Assembly: GCF_002706375.1 (NCBI RefSeq)
Contig: NZ_CP017706.1
Location: 1,798,001-1,862,000 of the forward strand
Reading direction: 5' to 3'
DNA: 64,000 nt
Origin: Lactobacillus amylovorus DSM 20531
Lineage (GTDB): Bacteria > Bacillota > Bacilli > Lactobacillales > Lactobacillaceae
Shown here one piece after another: positions 9,603-22,026 of this stretch. The stretch's first letter is position 1. Each line of letters starts with the position of its first letter. A program made the position numbers and the translations under genes. The notes below the pieces were generated by a model. It did not search any database. It was given only the letters and a program-made list of their open reading frames with translations, and was not told the DNA's origin.

Positions 9603-10558
9603 AAGATTTTTGGAATAAACGTTGGTTTATTAAAGTGGTCTCACTACTATTGGCAATTTTATTGGTAATTTATATTGACTCAACGCAAACTGGTTTTGTA
9701 ACGCAAGGCGAACCGAGAAAAACAAGGGAAACAGCCAATGAAACTCAAACAATCAGTGTACCTTTGCAAGTTTCAATTGATACAGACAAGTATTATGTTG
9801 TTGGCTATCCAGAAAAAGTGAAGATCACTTTGGAAGGATCTAATGCATTAGTTACTTCAACGGTTAACACGCAGAGTTTCAGAGCCTACATCGATTTGAC
9901 TCATAGAAAAATAGGCAAGCAGATCGTTAAGGTGCAAGTTACTGGACTTAATAGTCAATTATCATATACGATTAATCCGGCAACGGTTAATGTGGATATT
10001 GAACGAAGAAAATCCCGTACCATGCCAGTTCAAATAGAGTATAATAAAAATGCTGTTGCAAATGGATATAATATTGGCAAGCCCACAGTTGATCCACAAA
10101 AAGTGGAGGTAACCGGTGCTAAGGGCGAAGTAAACCAAATTGATCAAATTGTTGCTAAGCTTCCGCTTCCTAATGGCATTAATCACACTTATGAAAGACA
10201 AGTGATTTTGGTTGCTGAAGATAGTAAGGGAAGACAATTAAATGCGGTCATTACTCCTTCGACTGCAACTGCCAAACTTCCTGTTTCACTATCTAAGAAA
10301 ACTGTTAAATTGAATCTAAGACCTAAGAATGAAAAGAATAATAAGGTCTATTCCGTAACGGCTAAAAGAGATAAGGTAACTTTATATGGGCAAAAATCCG
10401 TTTTAGCGAAAATCAATCAGCTAAATGTGGACGTCGATTTAAAGGGTATTGATTCGCCAACTGTAAGAAATTATTCTTTGGTATTGCCTAAGGGAGTTGC
10501 AAGAGCTGATCCTGCGGAAGTACAAATATCCATTAAGGTTAAAAACTCAAGCAATTAA
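9599..10558 (+). CDS. cdaR: YbbR-domain regulator of diadenylate cyclase
   Basis: A 319-aa membrane-anchored protein: a single N-terminal transmembrane helix (about residues 9-25, WFIKVVSLLLAILLVIY) and a long extracytoplasmic part made of repeated YbbR-like beta domains. CdaR binds CdaA and modulates its activity in related bacteria. ATG 9599 overlaps the cdaA stop (ATGA). The frame is open 21 bases further upstream, but those residues lack a ribosome site. Confidence 0.9.
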   Translation: MKDFWNKRWFIKVVSLLLAILLVIYIDSTQTGFVTQGEPRKTRETANETQTISVPLQVSIDTDKYYVVGYPEKVKITLEGSNALVTSTVNTQSFRAYIDLTHRKIGKQIVKVQVTGLNSQLSYTINPATVNVDIERRKSRTMPVQIEYNKNAVANGYNIGKPTVDPQKVEVTGAKGEVNQIDQIVAKLPLPNGINHTYERQVILVAEDSKGRQLNAVITPSTATAKLPVSLSKKTVKLNLRPKNEKNNKVYSVTAKRDKVTLYGQKSVLAKINQLNVDVDLKGIDSPTVRNYSLVLPKGVARADPAEVQISIKVKNSSN

Positions 10559-10586
10559 TAAAATAGCAAGAAAGGTTGTTTATTAG

Positions 10587-11942
10587 ATGTTAAAATATTT
10601 TGGAACTGATGGTGTTCGTGGCGTAGCAAATCAAGGCTTGACTCCAGAAATGGCCTTTAAATTAGGTCGTGACGGTGGTTACGTTTTAACCAAGAACAAA
10701 AAAGATGGTGAACAAGCTAAGGTATTAGTTTCTCGCGATACTCGTATTTCTGGTCAAATGCTTGAATACGCACTTATTTCAGGTCTTCTTTCAGTAGGTA
10801 TTGAAGTTCTTGAAGTTGGCGTAATTACCACTCCAGGTCTTTCATACTTGGTTCGTGCACAAGGTGCAGATGCTGGTGTGCAAATTTCTGCTTCTCACAA
10901 CCCAGTTGAAGATAACGGTATTAAGTTCTTTGGTAGCGATGGTTTGAAGCTTTCAGATGAAATGGAAGGCGAAATAGAAAAATTAATCGATGCTAAAGAA
11001 GACAAACTTCCTCGTCCATCTGCTGAAGGTTTAGGTACTGTTACTGACTTCCACGAAGGTAGTGCTAAGTACTTACAATTTATTGAAAACACTATTCCAG
11101 AAGACTTAGGCGGCATTAAGGTTGTTATTGATGGTGCCAACGGTGCTTCAAGTGCTCTTATTTCAAGATTGTTTGCTGACTGTGGCGTTGACTTTACTAC
11201 TATTTACACTCATCCAAATGGCCTGAACATTAACGACCACTGTGGTGCTACTCACACCGAAAACTTGCAAAAAGAAGTTGTTAAGCAAGGTGCACAACTT
11301 GGTTTAGCCTTTGACGGTGATGCCGACCGTTGTATTGCTGTCGACGAAAATGGTAACGAAGTTGATGGTGACCACATTATGTACGTAATCGGTTCATACT
11401 TAGCTGAACACGGTCGTCTTAAGAAGGATACTATCGTTACTACTGTAATGAGTAATCTTGGATTTACTAAGGCTCTTGAAAAGGAAGGGCTTAAGAATGT
11501 TCGTACCCAAGTTGGTGACCGTTACGTTTCAGAAGAAATGCGTGCACATGGTTACAACCTTGGTGGTGAACAATCAGGTCACGTTATTATGAGCGACTAC
11601 CACAACACCGGTGATGGTATGCTTACTGGTCTTCACTTGATGCTAGTAATGAAGAAGACTGGCAAGTCATTGAGCGAACTTTTGAAAGACTTCAAGGACT
11701 ACCCACAATGCTTAGTAAACGTTCCGGTTGCTGACAAGAAGAATTGGAAGAAGCACCAACCAATCCTTGATGTAATTGCTGAAGTAGAAAAAGACATGGG
11801 CGGCAATGGTCGTGTACTTGTTCGTCCTTCAGGTACTCAAGCTCTTCTTAGAGTTATGGCAGAAGGCCCAACTCAAGAAGAAACCGATGAATACGTAAAC
11901 CGTATCGTTAAGGTTGTTGAAAAAGAAATGGGTACTAAATAA
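10587..11942 (+). CDS. glmM: Phosphoglucosamine mutase
   Basis: Converts glucosamine-6-phosphate to glucosamine-1-phosphate for UDP-GlcNAc, feeding cell-wall synthesis. The 451-aa protein has the phosphoserine loop [11 protein letters not shown] near residue 100, the metal-binding DGDADR near 242, GGEQSGH near 325 and the phosphate-binding RPSGTQ near 410. It is the third gene of cdaA-cdaR-glmM, 28 bp after cdaR with an AAAGG site. Codon usage shifts to the strongly biased set seen in highly expressed genes of this window such as pgi. Confidence 0.96.
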   Translation: MLKYFGTDGVRGVANQGLTPEMAFKLGRDGGYVLTKNKKDGEQAKVLVSRDTRISGQMLEYALISGLLSVGIEVLEVGVITTPGLSYLVRAQGADAGVQISASHNPVEDNGIKFFGSDGLKLSDEMEGEIEKLIDAKEDKLPRPSAEGLGTVTDFHEGSAKYLQFIENTIPEDLGGIKVVIDGANGASSALISRLFADCGVDFTTIYTHPNGLNINDHCGATHTENLQKEVVKQGAQLGLAFDGDADRCIAVDENGNEVDGDHIMYVIGSYLAEHGRLKKDTIVTTVMSNLGFTKALEKEGLKNVRTQVGDRYVSEEMRAHGYNLGGEQSGHVIMSDYHNTGDGMLTGLHLMLVMKKTGKSLSELLKDFKDYPQCLVNVPVADKKNWKKHQPILDVIAEVEKDMGGNGRVLVRPSGTQALLRVMAEGPTQEETDEYVNRIVKVVEKEMGTK

Positions 11943-11963
11943 TTAAACAAAATACCTGTGAAT

Positions 11964-11993
11964 AAAAAGTCGTGAGTTAGCTCACGGCTTTTT
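11964..11993 (+). terminator. Rho-independent terminator after glmM
   Basis: Arms AAAAGTCGTGAG and CTCACGGCTTTT around a TTAG loop, ending in T5. It ends the cdaA-cdaR-glmM operon. Confidence 0.9.
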
Positions 11994-12040
11994 GTATAAT
12001 TAAAGATGTGTGATTTTTAAAAGGTCGAGGGGGAATAAAA

Positions 12041-12856
12041 ATGGCAATTAAAATAATCGCGGTTGATCTAGACGGAACTTTATTATCAAGTGGAAATCTT
12101 ATTTTGCCTGAGACAGAAAGAGTTTTGCGAGTTGCCTCTGAAAATGGCATTAAAGTTGTCTTGGCCACTGGTAGACCTCTTTCAGGTACTTTGCCATTTA
12201 CACAGCAATTAGGATTATCCGGTGATGATCAGTATGCCATCGTGTTTAACGGAGCAGTGGTTCAAAGTCTTTCCGGTCGTGTATTAATGAGTCAAGAACT
12301 TGACTATCAAGACTTTAATAATATGCTTCGTTTCCAACGTTTAAGTCATGTTGATGTACATTTTGAAACTACCAAGTATTTCTTAACCTGCGACCGTGAT
12401 TTATCTGTCCAAATGCAAATCAATGCGGCTTTGACTAATAACGTACTTAAGGTTAGAGAGCGCAAAGAAATTCCACAAGATTTTACTTTCAATAAAGTGG
12501 GCTTCACTTCTGTTGAAGGTAGCGACCAAGTGGATAAATTATGGAACAGCTTGCCATCATGGGCATTTGATTCTTATGATATCGTACGTAGTTTTGATAG
12601 TATTATCGAATTAAATGCATTGGGTGCTTCCAAAGGTAATGCATTAATGGACCTAGCCTCACGTCTTAAAGTTAACCAAAAAGATGTCATGGTATTTGGC
12701 GATCAAGGCAACGATTTGTCGATGTTTGAAAATCCTAACTTCATGAAAATTGCGATGGGCAATGCAATTAGTGATATTAAAGAAAAAGCAGATTATGTGA
12801 CTGATGATAACGATCATAATGGTATTGCTAAGGCGATTAAGAAGTTTGTATTGTAA
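12041..12856 (+). CDS. Cof-type HAD phosphatase (YidA-like)
   Basis: A 271-aa HAD-superfamily sugar-phosphate phosphatase with a C2-type cap. Motif I is VDLDGTLL (Asp9, Asp11), motif II lies in LATGRPL, the motif III Lys is in GASKGNAL and motif IV is FGDQGNDLSMF. Substrate cannot be assigned; relatives hydrolyse diverse sugar phosphates or FMN. Start ATG 12041 behind GAGGGGG. A TATAAT at 11995-12000 lies just upstream. A close paralogue follows after 17 bp. Confidence 0.9.
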   Translation: MAIKIIAVDLDGTLLSSGNLILPETERVLRVASENGIKVVLATGRPLSGTLPFTQQLGLSGDDQYAIVFNGAVVQSLSGRVLMSQELDYQDFNNMLRFQRLSHVDVHFETTKYFLTCDRDLSVQMQINAALTNNVLKVRERKEIPQDFTFNKVGFTSVEGSDQVDKLWNSLPSWAFDSYDIVRSFDSIIELNALGASKGNALMDLASRLKVNQKDVMVFGDQGNDLSMFENPNFMKIAMGNAISDIKEKADYVTDDNDHNGIAKAIKKFVL

Positions 12857-12873
12857 ACAGAAGCAGGTATAAA

Positions 12874-13680
12874 ATGATTAAATTAATTGCGGTCGACATG
12901 GATGGCACTCTTTTACAATCAAATAATCAGATTGGCGAAGAGACCAAACAGGCCTTAAAAAAAGCGGATGAAGCTGGAATAAAGGTTGTACCTGCATCTG
13001 GTAGACCGCTGCCTGGAGTTATTCCTTACATGGGAGAACTAGCGATAAATGGCGATGACAACTATGCGGTACTCTATAATGGTGGCTTAGTTCAATCTAT
13101 TTCTGGTAATGTCTTAATTAGTCATCAATTCGATTATGATGAGTTTAGAAAGTTTATTCAGCTGCAAAAGCAAAATCCAGGCGTGAACCTTCATTTTATG
13201 AAGGAACATGATTATTGGACGCTAGACAGACGATTATCTACTAAAATGGCTAAAATGTCTGCTGTCAGTGGAGCGCCTTTTGTGGTTAAGGATTTTGATG
13301 AAGTTCCAGCAGATTTTCAGTTTATTAAGGCTGAATATACTGGGCCAAAAAATAAATTAGATAGATTGGAACAGAATATTCCTGAGTGGCTAAGGAATTA
13401 TAATGTTGCACGTAGTGATCCAATGATTTTAGAGATCAATAAGCGTGAAGCCTCAAAGGGTCGAGGCGTTCATCAATTAGCACAAAAATTGGGCATTAAA
13501 GATGATGAAGTCATGATTTTTGGTGACCAGGGCAATGATATGTCCATGTTTAAGAATCTTGATTTTAAGAAGGTTGCCATGGGCAACGCAATTGATGAAA
13601 TTAAGGAAAAAGCGGATTTCGTTACCAAGAGTAATGATGAAGCTGGTATAGCCTATGCAATTGATAAATTTATTTTTTAA
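12874..13680 (+). CDS. Cof-type HAD phosphatase (YidA-like), paralogue
   Basis: 268 aa, collinear with the preceding gene through its whole length: same VDMDGTLL, GRPLPGV, REASKGRGV and FGDQGNDMSMF motifs, and the same C-terminal AMGNAIDEIKEKADFVT segment. The pair is a tandem duplication. Substrate unknown. Probably cotranscribed with its twin and with the membrane protein that follows. Confidence 0.9.
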   Translation: MIKLIAVDMDGTLLQSNNQIGEETKQALKKADEAGIKVVPASGRPLPGVIPYMGELAINGDDNYAVLYNGGLVQSISGNVLISHQFDYDEFRKFIQLQKQNPGVNLHFMKEHDYWTLDRRLSTKMAKMSAVSGAPFVVKDFDEVPADFQFIKAEYTGPKNKLDRLEQNIPEWLRNYNVARSDPMILEINKREASKGRGVHQLAQKLGIKDDEVMIFGDQGNDMSMFKNLDFKKVAMGNAIDEIKEKADFVTKSNDEAGIAYAIDKFIF

Positions 13681-13700
13681 ATGTTAGAAAAGAACATTAG

Positions 13701-14423
13701 ATGAAGAATATGAAAAAGATTATTTTGCGTGTACTTATGGTAATCTGTACAGCAGTTTCCTTTTTCTTGCTGTTAACGAGCGTAATCAGTTTAAAAATTA
13801 ATGATACGCAAGCGATGGGGAAAGCAATCATAAATCGAGTCGTAGCTGATTCAGATAATCCTAATTTAAAAGATGGGGTTAGGTTCTTAGAGGCGTCTGG
13901 ATTAGAGCAAACGCTGTTAATGCAACTGCCTAAAAAATATCAGGTAGAAATGTCTTATGCAGACTTATATCGAGCATGCGAAAAATATAATGAACAAGGC
14001 AAACTGACGCCTAAAGATCTTAATTTATCTAGTAAAACCAAGCTGGAAGAAATAATTAATGAATATATGGTCAAGCAAATCAACCATAAATTAAAGGAAA
14101 AATCCGACGAAGTCTATCACGCAATTTCTATTTATGAGTATTCAATCTTCGTGGTTGCATTATTGTTCCTTTTGGCAGCGATTCTAATTGCTTTTGGTCG
14201 CGCATCGGCGTCGGTTCCACTCGCAATAGCATCAGTTGGTTCATTTATGGCCCTGTGGATTGCCGCAAATGATATTACAACTGTACTGCAGGCTAACGTA
14301 TATAGCGGTCTTAGAGTAACCTTGTCTCAAGGCGTTTGGATTGGTTTGATAGTTGGTTTAGCAACTACCATATTATGGCCGATTCTTTTAAAAGTAACGA
14401 AAGAAGTGAAAGTTAAGAAATGA
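13701..14423 (+). CDS. Hypothetical membrane protein, 240 aa
   Basis: I do not recognise the family. The protein has one N-terminal hydrophobic helix (residues ~8-28), a polar middle of about 110 residues predicted to be outside the membrane, and three hydrophobic helices near the C-terminus (residues ~148-170, 175-195, 210-232) ending in a short basic tail. Two starts are possible (ATG 13701 or 13710). Its stop overlaps the start of the tyrosine phosphatase (ATGA), so the two are coupled and may act together. Confidence 0.75.
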   Translation: MKNMKKIILRVLMVICTAVSFFLLLTSVISLKINDTQAMGKAIINRVVADSDNPNLKDGVRFLEASGLEQTLLMQLPKKYQVEMSYADLYRACEKYNEQGKLTPKDLNLSSKTKLEEIINEYMVKQINHKLKEKSDEVYHAISIYEYSIFVVALLFLLAAILIAFGRASASVPLAIASVGSFMALWIAANDITTVLQANVYSGLRVTLSQGVWIGLIVGLATTILWPILLKVTKEVKVKK

Positions 14424-14881
14424 AAAAAATTCTCTTTGTTTGTCATGGCAATATCTGTCGTTCACCTATGGCAGAAGCAATTATGCAATATCTAATCAAG
14501 CAAAATGGGTTAGAAGATCAGTATGTTGCTGAATCAAAGGCGACGACACAAGATGCATTGGGTAGAGGAATTGATCCACGTGCTCAACGAGAACTTGAAA
14601 AGAATAGAATGCCTTATGACCGTGGCCATCGTGCCAGTCAAATGACAGCAAAAGATTACGATGAATATGAATATTTAATTTGTATGGATGAAGAAAACTT
14701 CGCTGATATGAATCGAATTACCGGTGGGGATGCGCAAAGAAAAGAGCATAAGCTATTGGAATTCGCTGGTTCATATGACGATGTTGATGATCCTTGGTAC
14801 ACCAATGATTTTGATACGGCATATCAAGAGATTTATAAAGGATGCGAAGGATTAATCAAAAAGCTAAAAGAGGATAAATAA
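14420..14881 (+). CDS. Low-molecular-weight protein tyrosine phosphatase
   Basis: A 153-aa cytoplasmic phosphatase with the P-loop CHGNICRS at residues 8-15 (nucleophile Cys8, Arg14) and the general-acid loop DDPWY near residue 117, both intact. Such enzymes often dephosphorylate bacterial tyrosine kinases that control polysaccharide export, but no kinase is nearby, so the target is unknown. Its natural terminator has been split by the IS3-family copy that begins 7 bp downstream. Confidence 0.9.
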   Translation: MKKILFVCHGNICRSPMAEAIMQYLIKQNGLEDQYVAESKATTQDALGRGIDPRAQRELEKNRMPYDRGHRASQMTAKDYDEYEYLICMDEENFADMNRITGGDAQRKEHKLLEFAGSYDDVDDPWYTNDFDTAYQEIYKGCEGLIKKLKEDK

Positions 14882-14914
14882 AAGGATTGAACTGAGACCT
14901 AAAAATTAGACAGT

Positions 14915-16297
14915 TTAAAATACAGGATTAATAGAGGCTTGATTCCGATATTCTTTCGGAGTTAAGCCTTTTAATCTGCTCTTTATCCTTTCTTCGTTAT
15001 AGTATTCGATATATTCTTCGATTGCTTGAGCTAATTCTTGAAGACTATGGTACTTGTATTCTTGATCATAGAACATCTCTGTTTTGAGCAAGCCAAAGAA
15101 GTTTTCCATTAGCCCATCATCCATGGAATTACCTTTTCTAGACATGCTTTGAGTAATACCATGAAGCTTTAAAGCACGCTGATATCTTGGACTTTGGTAT
15201 TGACAGCCCTGATCAGTATGAAAGATGCAATTATTAAGAGCCGTTTCCTTGGCAAAAGCCCTATCAAGCATTGTCATTACTAACTCCATGTCTGGATGTT
15301 TGGAAATAGTGTAAGAGACTATATCGCCTCCACAACCATCCAAAATAGGTGATAGATAAAGCTTTTCACCATTGAGGTGAAATTCAGTAATGTCAGTGTA
15401 CCATTTCATGTTGGGCATTGGTGCAAAGAAATCACGACGAATTAAATTAGGGGCTATCTTGCCAATAGTTCCCTTGTAGCTTGAATACTTACGCTTGTTG
15501 CGTCTGATACCCTTAAGACCCAATTTATGCATCCAGTAACGGACTGTTTTCTCAGTAATATTCCAGCCTTCTTTTATTAACTGGAGTGCCACTCGACGAT
15601 AGCCATAGCGTCCTTTGTGACGATTAAATATTTCCTTGATCCTTGCAATAAGTTTGGAACGCTTGGGCTTCTTAGGCTTTCGTTTAATTATTTTATAGTA
15701 AGAACTTCTGGCAATCGTAGGCAGCTCTGGATGCTCTGAAATTGCATCTAAGACATAGTTCAAGCTAACCTTAAATTCATGCCTTAGATCAGTAATTGCC
15801 TTAGCTATTTCTTTCGATCTTTGTCTTGATCCAAGGCCTTCAGTTTTTTTACGTATTCGTTCACAATACGCAATCGCAAGTTTTCTTCTTTCAGCTTTTG
15901 GATCTCTTTCTCCAATTCCTTGCGTGATTTTTGAGTCTCTTTGATCACGGGCAGGGCGTCCTTTCTGTTTGATAATGACATTATACCCGTTTTCCTTATA
16001 TTCTCTAAGCCAAATACTAAGTGTGCCAATACTCTTAAGCCCCAGTTCTAGTGATACTTGTACATATGACTTGGTACTGAAAACAGCTTGCTCAATTGCT
16101 TGTTCTTTAAATTCCTTAGAATAAACCTGATAAGGCCTATCTAAAACATTGATTCCATACATATCAATTAATCTAAGCATGTAATCCAAATTAGCTACAT
16201 TCGTTTTATATGTTTTAGACAACTGACTTATTGAAATCTTTTCATCTTTCCATTTACGATAAATTTCTATTTTCTGTTCTTTATTAAATTTAGACAT
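14915..16297 (-). CDS. IS3-family transposase, fused single frame
   Basis: 460 aa. The N-terminus has two helix-turn-helix segments typical of OrfA (SISQLSKTYKTN and YVQVSLELGLKSIGTLSIW). The C-terminal part is an OrfB-type rve integrase domain with the DDE triad: WYTDITEF, FHTDQGCQYQ and MENFFGLLKTE. Unusually, OrfA and OrfB lie in one frame. Residues about 113-160 look like out-of-frame translation, whereas the +1 frame there encodes the expected leucine zipper (RKELEKEIQKLKEENLRLR). The product therefore lacks the zipper. No good ribosome site precedes the ATG. Confidence 0.9.
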   Translation of the reverse strand: MSKFNKEQKIEIYRKWKDEKISISQLSKTYKTNVANLDYMLRLIDMYGINVLDRPYQVYSKEFKEQAIEQAVFSTKSYVQVSLELGLKSIGTLSIWLREYKENGYNVIIKQKGRPARDQRDSKITQGIGERDPKAERRKLAIAYCERIRKKTEGLGSRQRSKEIAKAITDLRHEFKVSLNYVLDAISEHPELPTIARSSYYKIIKRKPKKPKRSKLIARIKEIFNRHKGRYGYRRVALQLIKEGWNITEKTVRYWMHKLGLKGIRRNKRKYSSYKGTIGKIAPNLIRRDFFAPMPNMKWYTDITEFHLNGEKLYLSPILDGCGGDIVSYTISKHPDMELVMTMLDRAFAKETALNNCIFHTDQGCQYQSPRYQRALKLHGITQSMSRKGNSMDDGLMENFFGLLKTEMFYDQEYKYHSLQELAQAIEEYIEYYNEERIKSRLKGLTPKEYRNQASINPVF

Positions 16298-16302
16298 AGT
16301 AA

Positions 16303-16331
16303 AGACCTAAAAGTGTCTCACTTTTAGGTCT
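16303..16331 (-). promoter_or_regulatory. Hairpin at the IS3 left end, before the transposase start
   Basis: A perfect 13-bp stem (AGACCTAAAAGTG with CACTTTTAGGTCT, loop AGA) lies 5 bp before the transposase ATG in both IS copies. The only Shine-Dalgarno-like TAGGT is in the 3' arm. Impinging transcripts would fold it and could block translation, as known for IS10/IS50; the role here is inferred. Confidence 0.6.
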
Positions 16332-16341
16332 CACTTCAGAT

Positions 16342-16360
16342 GAGCTTTGCTCATCCTTTT
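16342..16360. terminator. Right part of the terminator split by IS3 copy 1
   Basis: GAGC-TTT-GCTC plus ATCCTTTT and a T run overlapping the glycerate kinase stop. The matching left part AAAAGGAT is at 14880-14887 beyond the IS. On the minus strand the remaining short hairpin no longer has a T tract, so glycerate kinase transcripts may now read into the IS. Confidence 0.8.
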
Positions 16361-17492
16361 ATTTTTTTGCGATCAAACGAACGACATTTTCGGTAGTACG
16401 TTCAACATTTTGCGGCCCATCTTTTAAAGCTTGATCAATATTTTCGGCCTTGGCCAAAATACCAAAGATAGCGGTGAATCCTTTGTCATAGAGATGATCA
16501 ATTCCTTTACCAATATAACCGGCAAGTGAGATAACTGGGACGTCATATTTTTTAGCAATTTGAGCCACACCGTATGGTGTTTTACCGAATTGAGTTTGGA
16601 AATCAGTTCCGCCTTCACCTGTAAAAACATAGTCGGCTTCTTTTATTTTTTCAGCTAGGTGTACTTCATTGGCAACTAGCTTAACGCCAGGATAGATTTT
16701 GGCATGAGTAAAGGCCAACAGACCGGCACCTAAACCGCCAGCTGCACCGCTACCAGGAGTTTGTGCTATATTTTGACCAATAATTTTCGCGTAGTGACTT
16801 AAATTTTCATCCAACTCTTTAGCTGTTGCTTGGTCCGCACCTTTTTGGGGACCGAAGACATAAGAGGCACCATTCGTTCCTGTCAGAGGATTGGTTACAT
16901 CGCTAGCGAGCAAAAACTTAGTCTTTTTGATTTTGGGGTTAATATCTATCGTGTCAATTCTGGTAATTTGTTTTAAATCGCCGCCACCTAATTTTTGAGT
17001 AATTTCGTGATCATTATGGTCAAAGAATTTAACACCAATTGCTTGGGCCATGCCACTACCGCCATCATTAGTACTACTGCCGCCAAGGCCAATGATGACT
17101 CGCGTAACATCGTGCTTTAAAGCAGCATTGATTAATTCACCGGTACCAAAAGTAGTAGTTTTTTTAATAGTTGCAGGAGTTCTCTTATCCTGTGGCACAT
17201 AGGAAAGGCCACTGGCTTCTGCCATTTCAATGATTGCAGTCTTTTGATCACCCAAAATGCCATAATGAGCTGTTACTGGTGTACCTAATGGTTCGGTAAC
17301 TTTAACCGCATATTTTTGACCGTTAGTGGCATCAATTAGAGAATCCATTGTGCCTTCACCGCCGTCAGCCATGGGAACCGAAATAATTTTTGCGTCTGGC
17401 AATACTTTTCTAATGCCATTTTCCATTGCCTGACAAACTTCTTTAGCTGTCATGCTTTCCTTGAATGAATCGGATGCTAGTACGAATTTCAT
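16359..17492 (-). CDS. Glycerate kinase (GlxK/GarK family)
   Basis: Phosphorylates D-glycerate, giving 2- or 3-phosphoglycerate. The 377-aa protein begins MKFVLASDSFKESMTA and has the family segments PMADGGEGTMDSL, GLGGSSTNDGGSGMA and SGAAGGLGAGLLAF, which form the nucleotide and substrate sites. Length is normal. Start ATG 17492 is preceded by GAGGG. It is divergent from the beta-glucoside antiterminator; the 200 bp between them contain a perfect catabolite-response element. Confidence 0.92.
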   Translation of the reverse strand: MKFVLASDSFKESMTAKEVCQAMENGIRKVLPDAKIISVPMADGGEGTMDSLIDATNGQKYAVKVTEPLGTPVTAHYGILGDQKTAIIEMAEASGLSYVPQDKRTPATIKKTTTFGTGELINAALKHDVTRVIIGLGGSSTNDGGSGMAQAIGVKFFDHNDHEITQKLGGGDLKQITRIDTIDINPKIKKTKFLLASDVTNPLTGTNGASYVFGPQKGADQATAKELDENLSHYAKIIGQNIAQTPGSGAAGGLGAGLLAFTHAKIYPGVKLVANEVHLAEKIKEADYVFTGEGGTDFQTQFGKTPYGVAQIAKKYDVPVISLAGYIGKGIDHLYDKGFTAIFGILAKAENIDQALKDGPQNVERTTENVVRLIAKK

Positions 17493-17553
17493 TATTGTCC
17501 CTCACTTCTTTTTATTTAATTTTACGTCATTTTGCTTTTTTAACAAAATATTG

Positions 17554-17582
17554 TTGATACCGCTTACAAAATTGGCTATTAT
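17554..17582 (+). promoter_or_regulatory. Promoter with overlapping cre site for the beta-glucoside operon
   Basis: A -35 TTGATA (17554-17559) and -10 TATTAT (17577-17582) are 17 bp apart. TGATACCGCTTACA at 17555-17568 matches the cre consensus TGWNANCGNTNWCA at every position and covers the -35, so CcpA repression in glucose is expected. Confidence 0.7.
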
Positions 17583-17599
17583 AATAACTGTAAGTGAGC

Positions 17600-17682
17600 G
17601 GATTACTGATTCGATCAGGTCTAAGCTACTACAGTAAGATAGTATACGTTTAGTGTATAATCTTATTTGTAGTAGCTTTTTT
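17600..17682 (+). promoter_or_regulatory. RAT antiterminator site and leader terminator ahead of licT
   Basis: 17600-17626 resembles the ribonucleic antiterminator target of BglG/LicT proteins (GGATTACTGATTCGATCAGG...). Its end overlaps the 5' arm (AAGCTACTAC, 17623-17632) of a terminator whose 3' arm GTAGTAGCTT is at 17669-17678, followed by T6. This is the autoregulatory leader of the antiterminator gene. Confidence 0.8.
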
Positions 17683-17711
17683 ATAGCTCAGATGATTAAG
17701 GGTGATTTGTG

Positions 17712-18549
17712 ATGAATTTTCTAAAAGCATTTAATAATAGTGCTGCTTTAGTAGAGGATGATGGCACAGAAAAGATAGTTCTAGGTAAAGGAATTGGTTT
17801 TGGTCTTAAAAAAGGCCAAGATGTTGATCAATCGAAAATTGAACGCTGTTTTGTGACAATTGAGCAGTCAGATGAAGTAGAACAAGTTAAGGAGTTTACA
17901 GCCCAAACAATTGATGTAACTAATCAAATTGTGAAGCTAGTTGAACCTCTTCTACAAACTAAATTTTCTGATTATCAATACTTAGCCTTAGCCGATCATA
18001 TTGATTTTGCTGTAACCAGAATTAATGATCATATTGATATCGACCCAGCAAATAATGACTGGGAGGTTAAGAATTTGTTCCCCAAGGAATATGCAATTTC
18101 AAAAAAGTAATCGCGTTAATCAACAGAGAGCTCAACGTTAAATCGCCAAAAGTGAAACGACATTTATGACATATCACTTAGTTAACGCAGCCTCTGACGA
18201 CGCGCAAGTCCAGGAAACAATGCGGATCACTAATTTGATCAGCGGCATTATTAGTATTATTCAGTTTCAATATAAACTTACTCTAGATACGAATTCTTTT
18301 AACTATAGCCGTTTTATCACACACTTACGGATACTATTAGTTAGGTTGCTTAGAAATCAACCGAATCCAAATCAAAAGCTAGATCCTTCATTATTATCGT
18401 TTATGAAGATCAAATATAATAAAGCCTACGATACGGCAGAACGAATTGCGACTTACTTACATTCGAAGATGGGCTGGACATTAGATTCAGACGATAAATT
18501 TTATTTGGTGTTGCACATCTTTAGAGTGACATCAAGACAAGAAAAATAA
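17712..18549 (+). pseudogene. BglG/LicT-family transcriptional antiterminator, frameshifted
   Basis: The first piece (17712-18110) encodes the RNA-binding CAT domain, with N-terminal MNFLKAFNNSAAL and GKGIGFGLKKGQ, and most of PRD1. The second (18166-18549) encodes the end of PRD1 (MTYHLVNA) and PRD2. Between them the reading moves through two frames: after the A-run near 18101-18107 the sense continues as VIALINRELNVK, and near 18151-18156 it shifts again into SETTFMTYHLVNA. Two frameshifts within about 60 bp inactivate a gene of normal overall length (~280 codons). Sequencing error at both sites is possible but less likely, given the lesions in the next gene. Confidence 0.85.
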
Positions 18550-18563
18550 TATCTATTAACTTA

Positions 18564-18657
18564 GGTATGTTACTAAGAGAATTAGGCATGAACCCAAGTT
18601 ACTGAAAGACGTTGAACACTATTGGTGTTCTCTAGTTTTTAAGTAGCTTGGGTTTTT
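18564..18657 (+). promoter_or_regulatory. Second RAT and terminator, ahead of the PTS gene
   Basis: A RAT-like stretch at 18564-18594 (GGTATGTTACTAAG...AGGCATGAACC) overlaps the 5' arm AACCCAAG (18591-18598) of a terminator whose 3' arm CTTGGGTT ends in T5 near 18657. An inner hairpin GAACAC/GTGTTC sits in the loop. The architecture matches the licT-controlled bglP leader. Confidence 0.75.
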
Positions 18658-18664
18658 ATTTTGA

Positions 18665-20466
<1,802 letters not shown>

Positions 20467-20480
20467 CAACTTTTTGCAAA

Positions 20481-20494
20481 AGTAATCGCTTTCA
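20481..20494. promoter_or_regulatory. Probable cre site upstream of bglA
   Basis: Read on the minus strand, TGAAAGCGATTACT matches the cre consensus at 13 of 14 positions. It lies 55 bp before the bglA start, suggesting CcpA control of an internal promoter. Confidence 0.5.
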
Positions 20495-20518
20495 GATAAG
20501 ATAAGTGTTGAGTAATAA

Positions 20519-22024
<1,506 letters not shown>

Positions 22025-22026
22025 TA

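Larger units (their letters stand above)
14888..16338 (-). mobile_element. IS3-family (IS150 group) insertion sequence, copy 1
   Basis: 1451 bp, inserted with its transposase on the minus strand. The ends are imperfect inverted repeats sharing TGAAnTGAGACCTAAAA. A 3-bp target duplication GAT flanks it (14885-14887 and 16339-16341). The second copy at 36692-38142 has the same length and encodes an identical protein. Fusing the flanks with one GAT restores a terminator hairpin (arms AAAAGGATGAGC and GCTCATCCTTTT), so the element sits in the left arm of the phosphatase/glycerate-kinase bidirectional terminator. Confidence 0.93.

Noticed and set aside
15805..16029. Separate 74-aa gene inside IS3 copy 1 (and 37001-37225 in copy 2)
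   Set aside because: Not an independent gene: its C-terminal two thirds are the OrfA leucine zipper in a shifted frame, its start is arbitrary.
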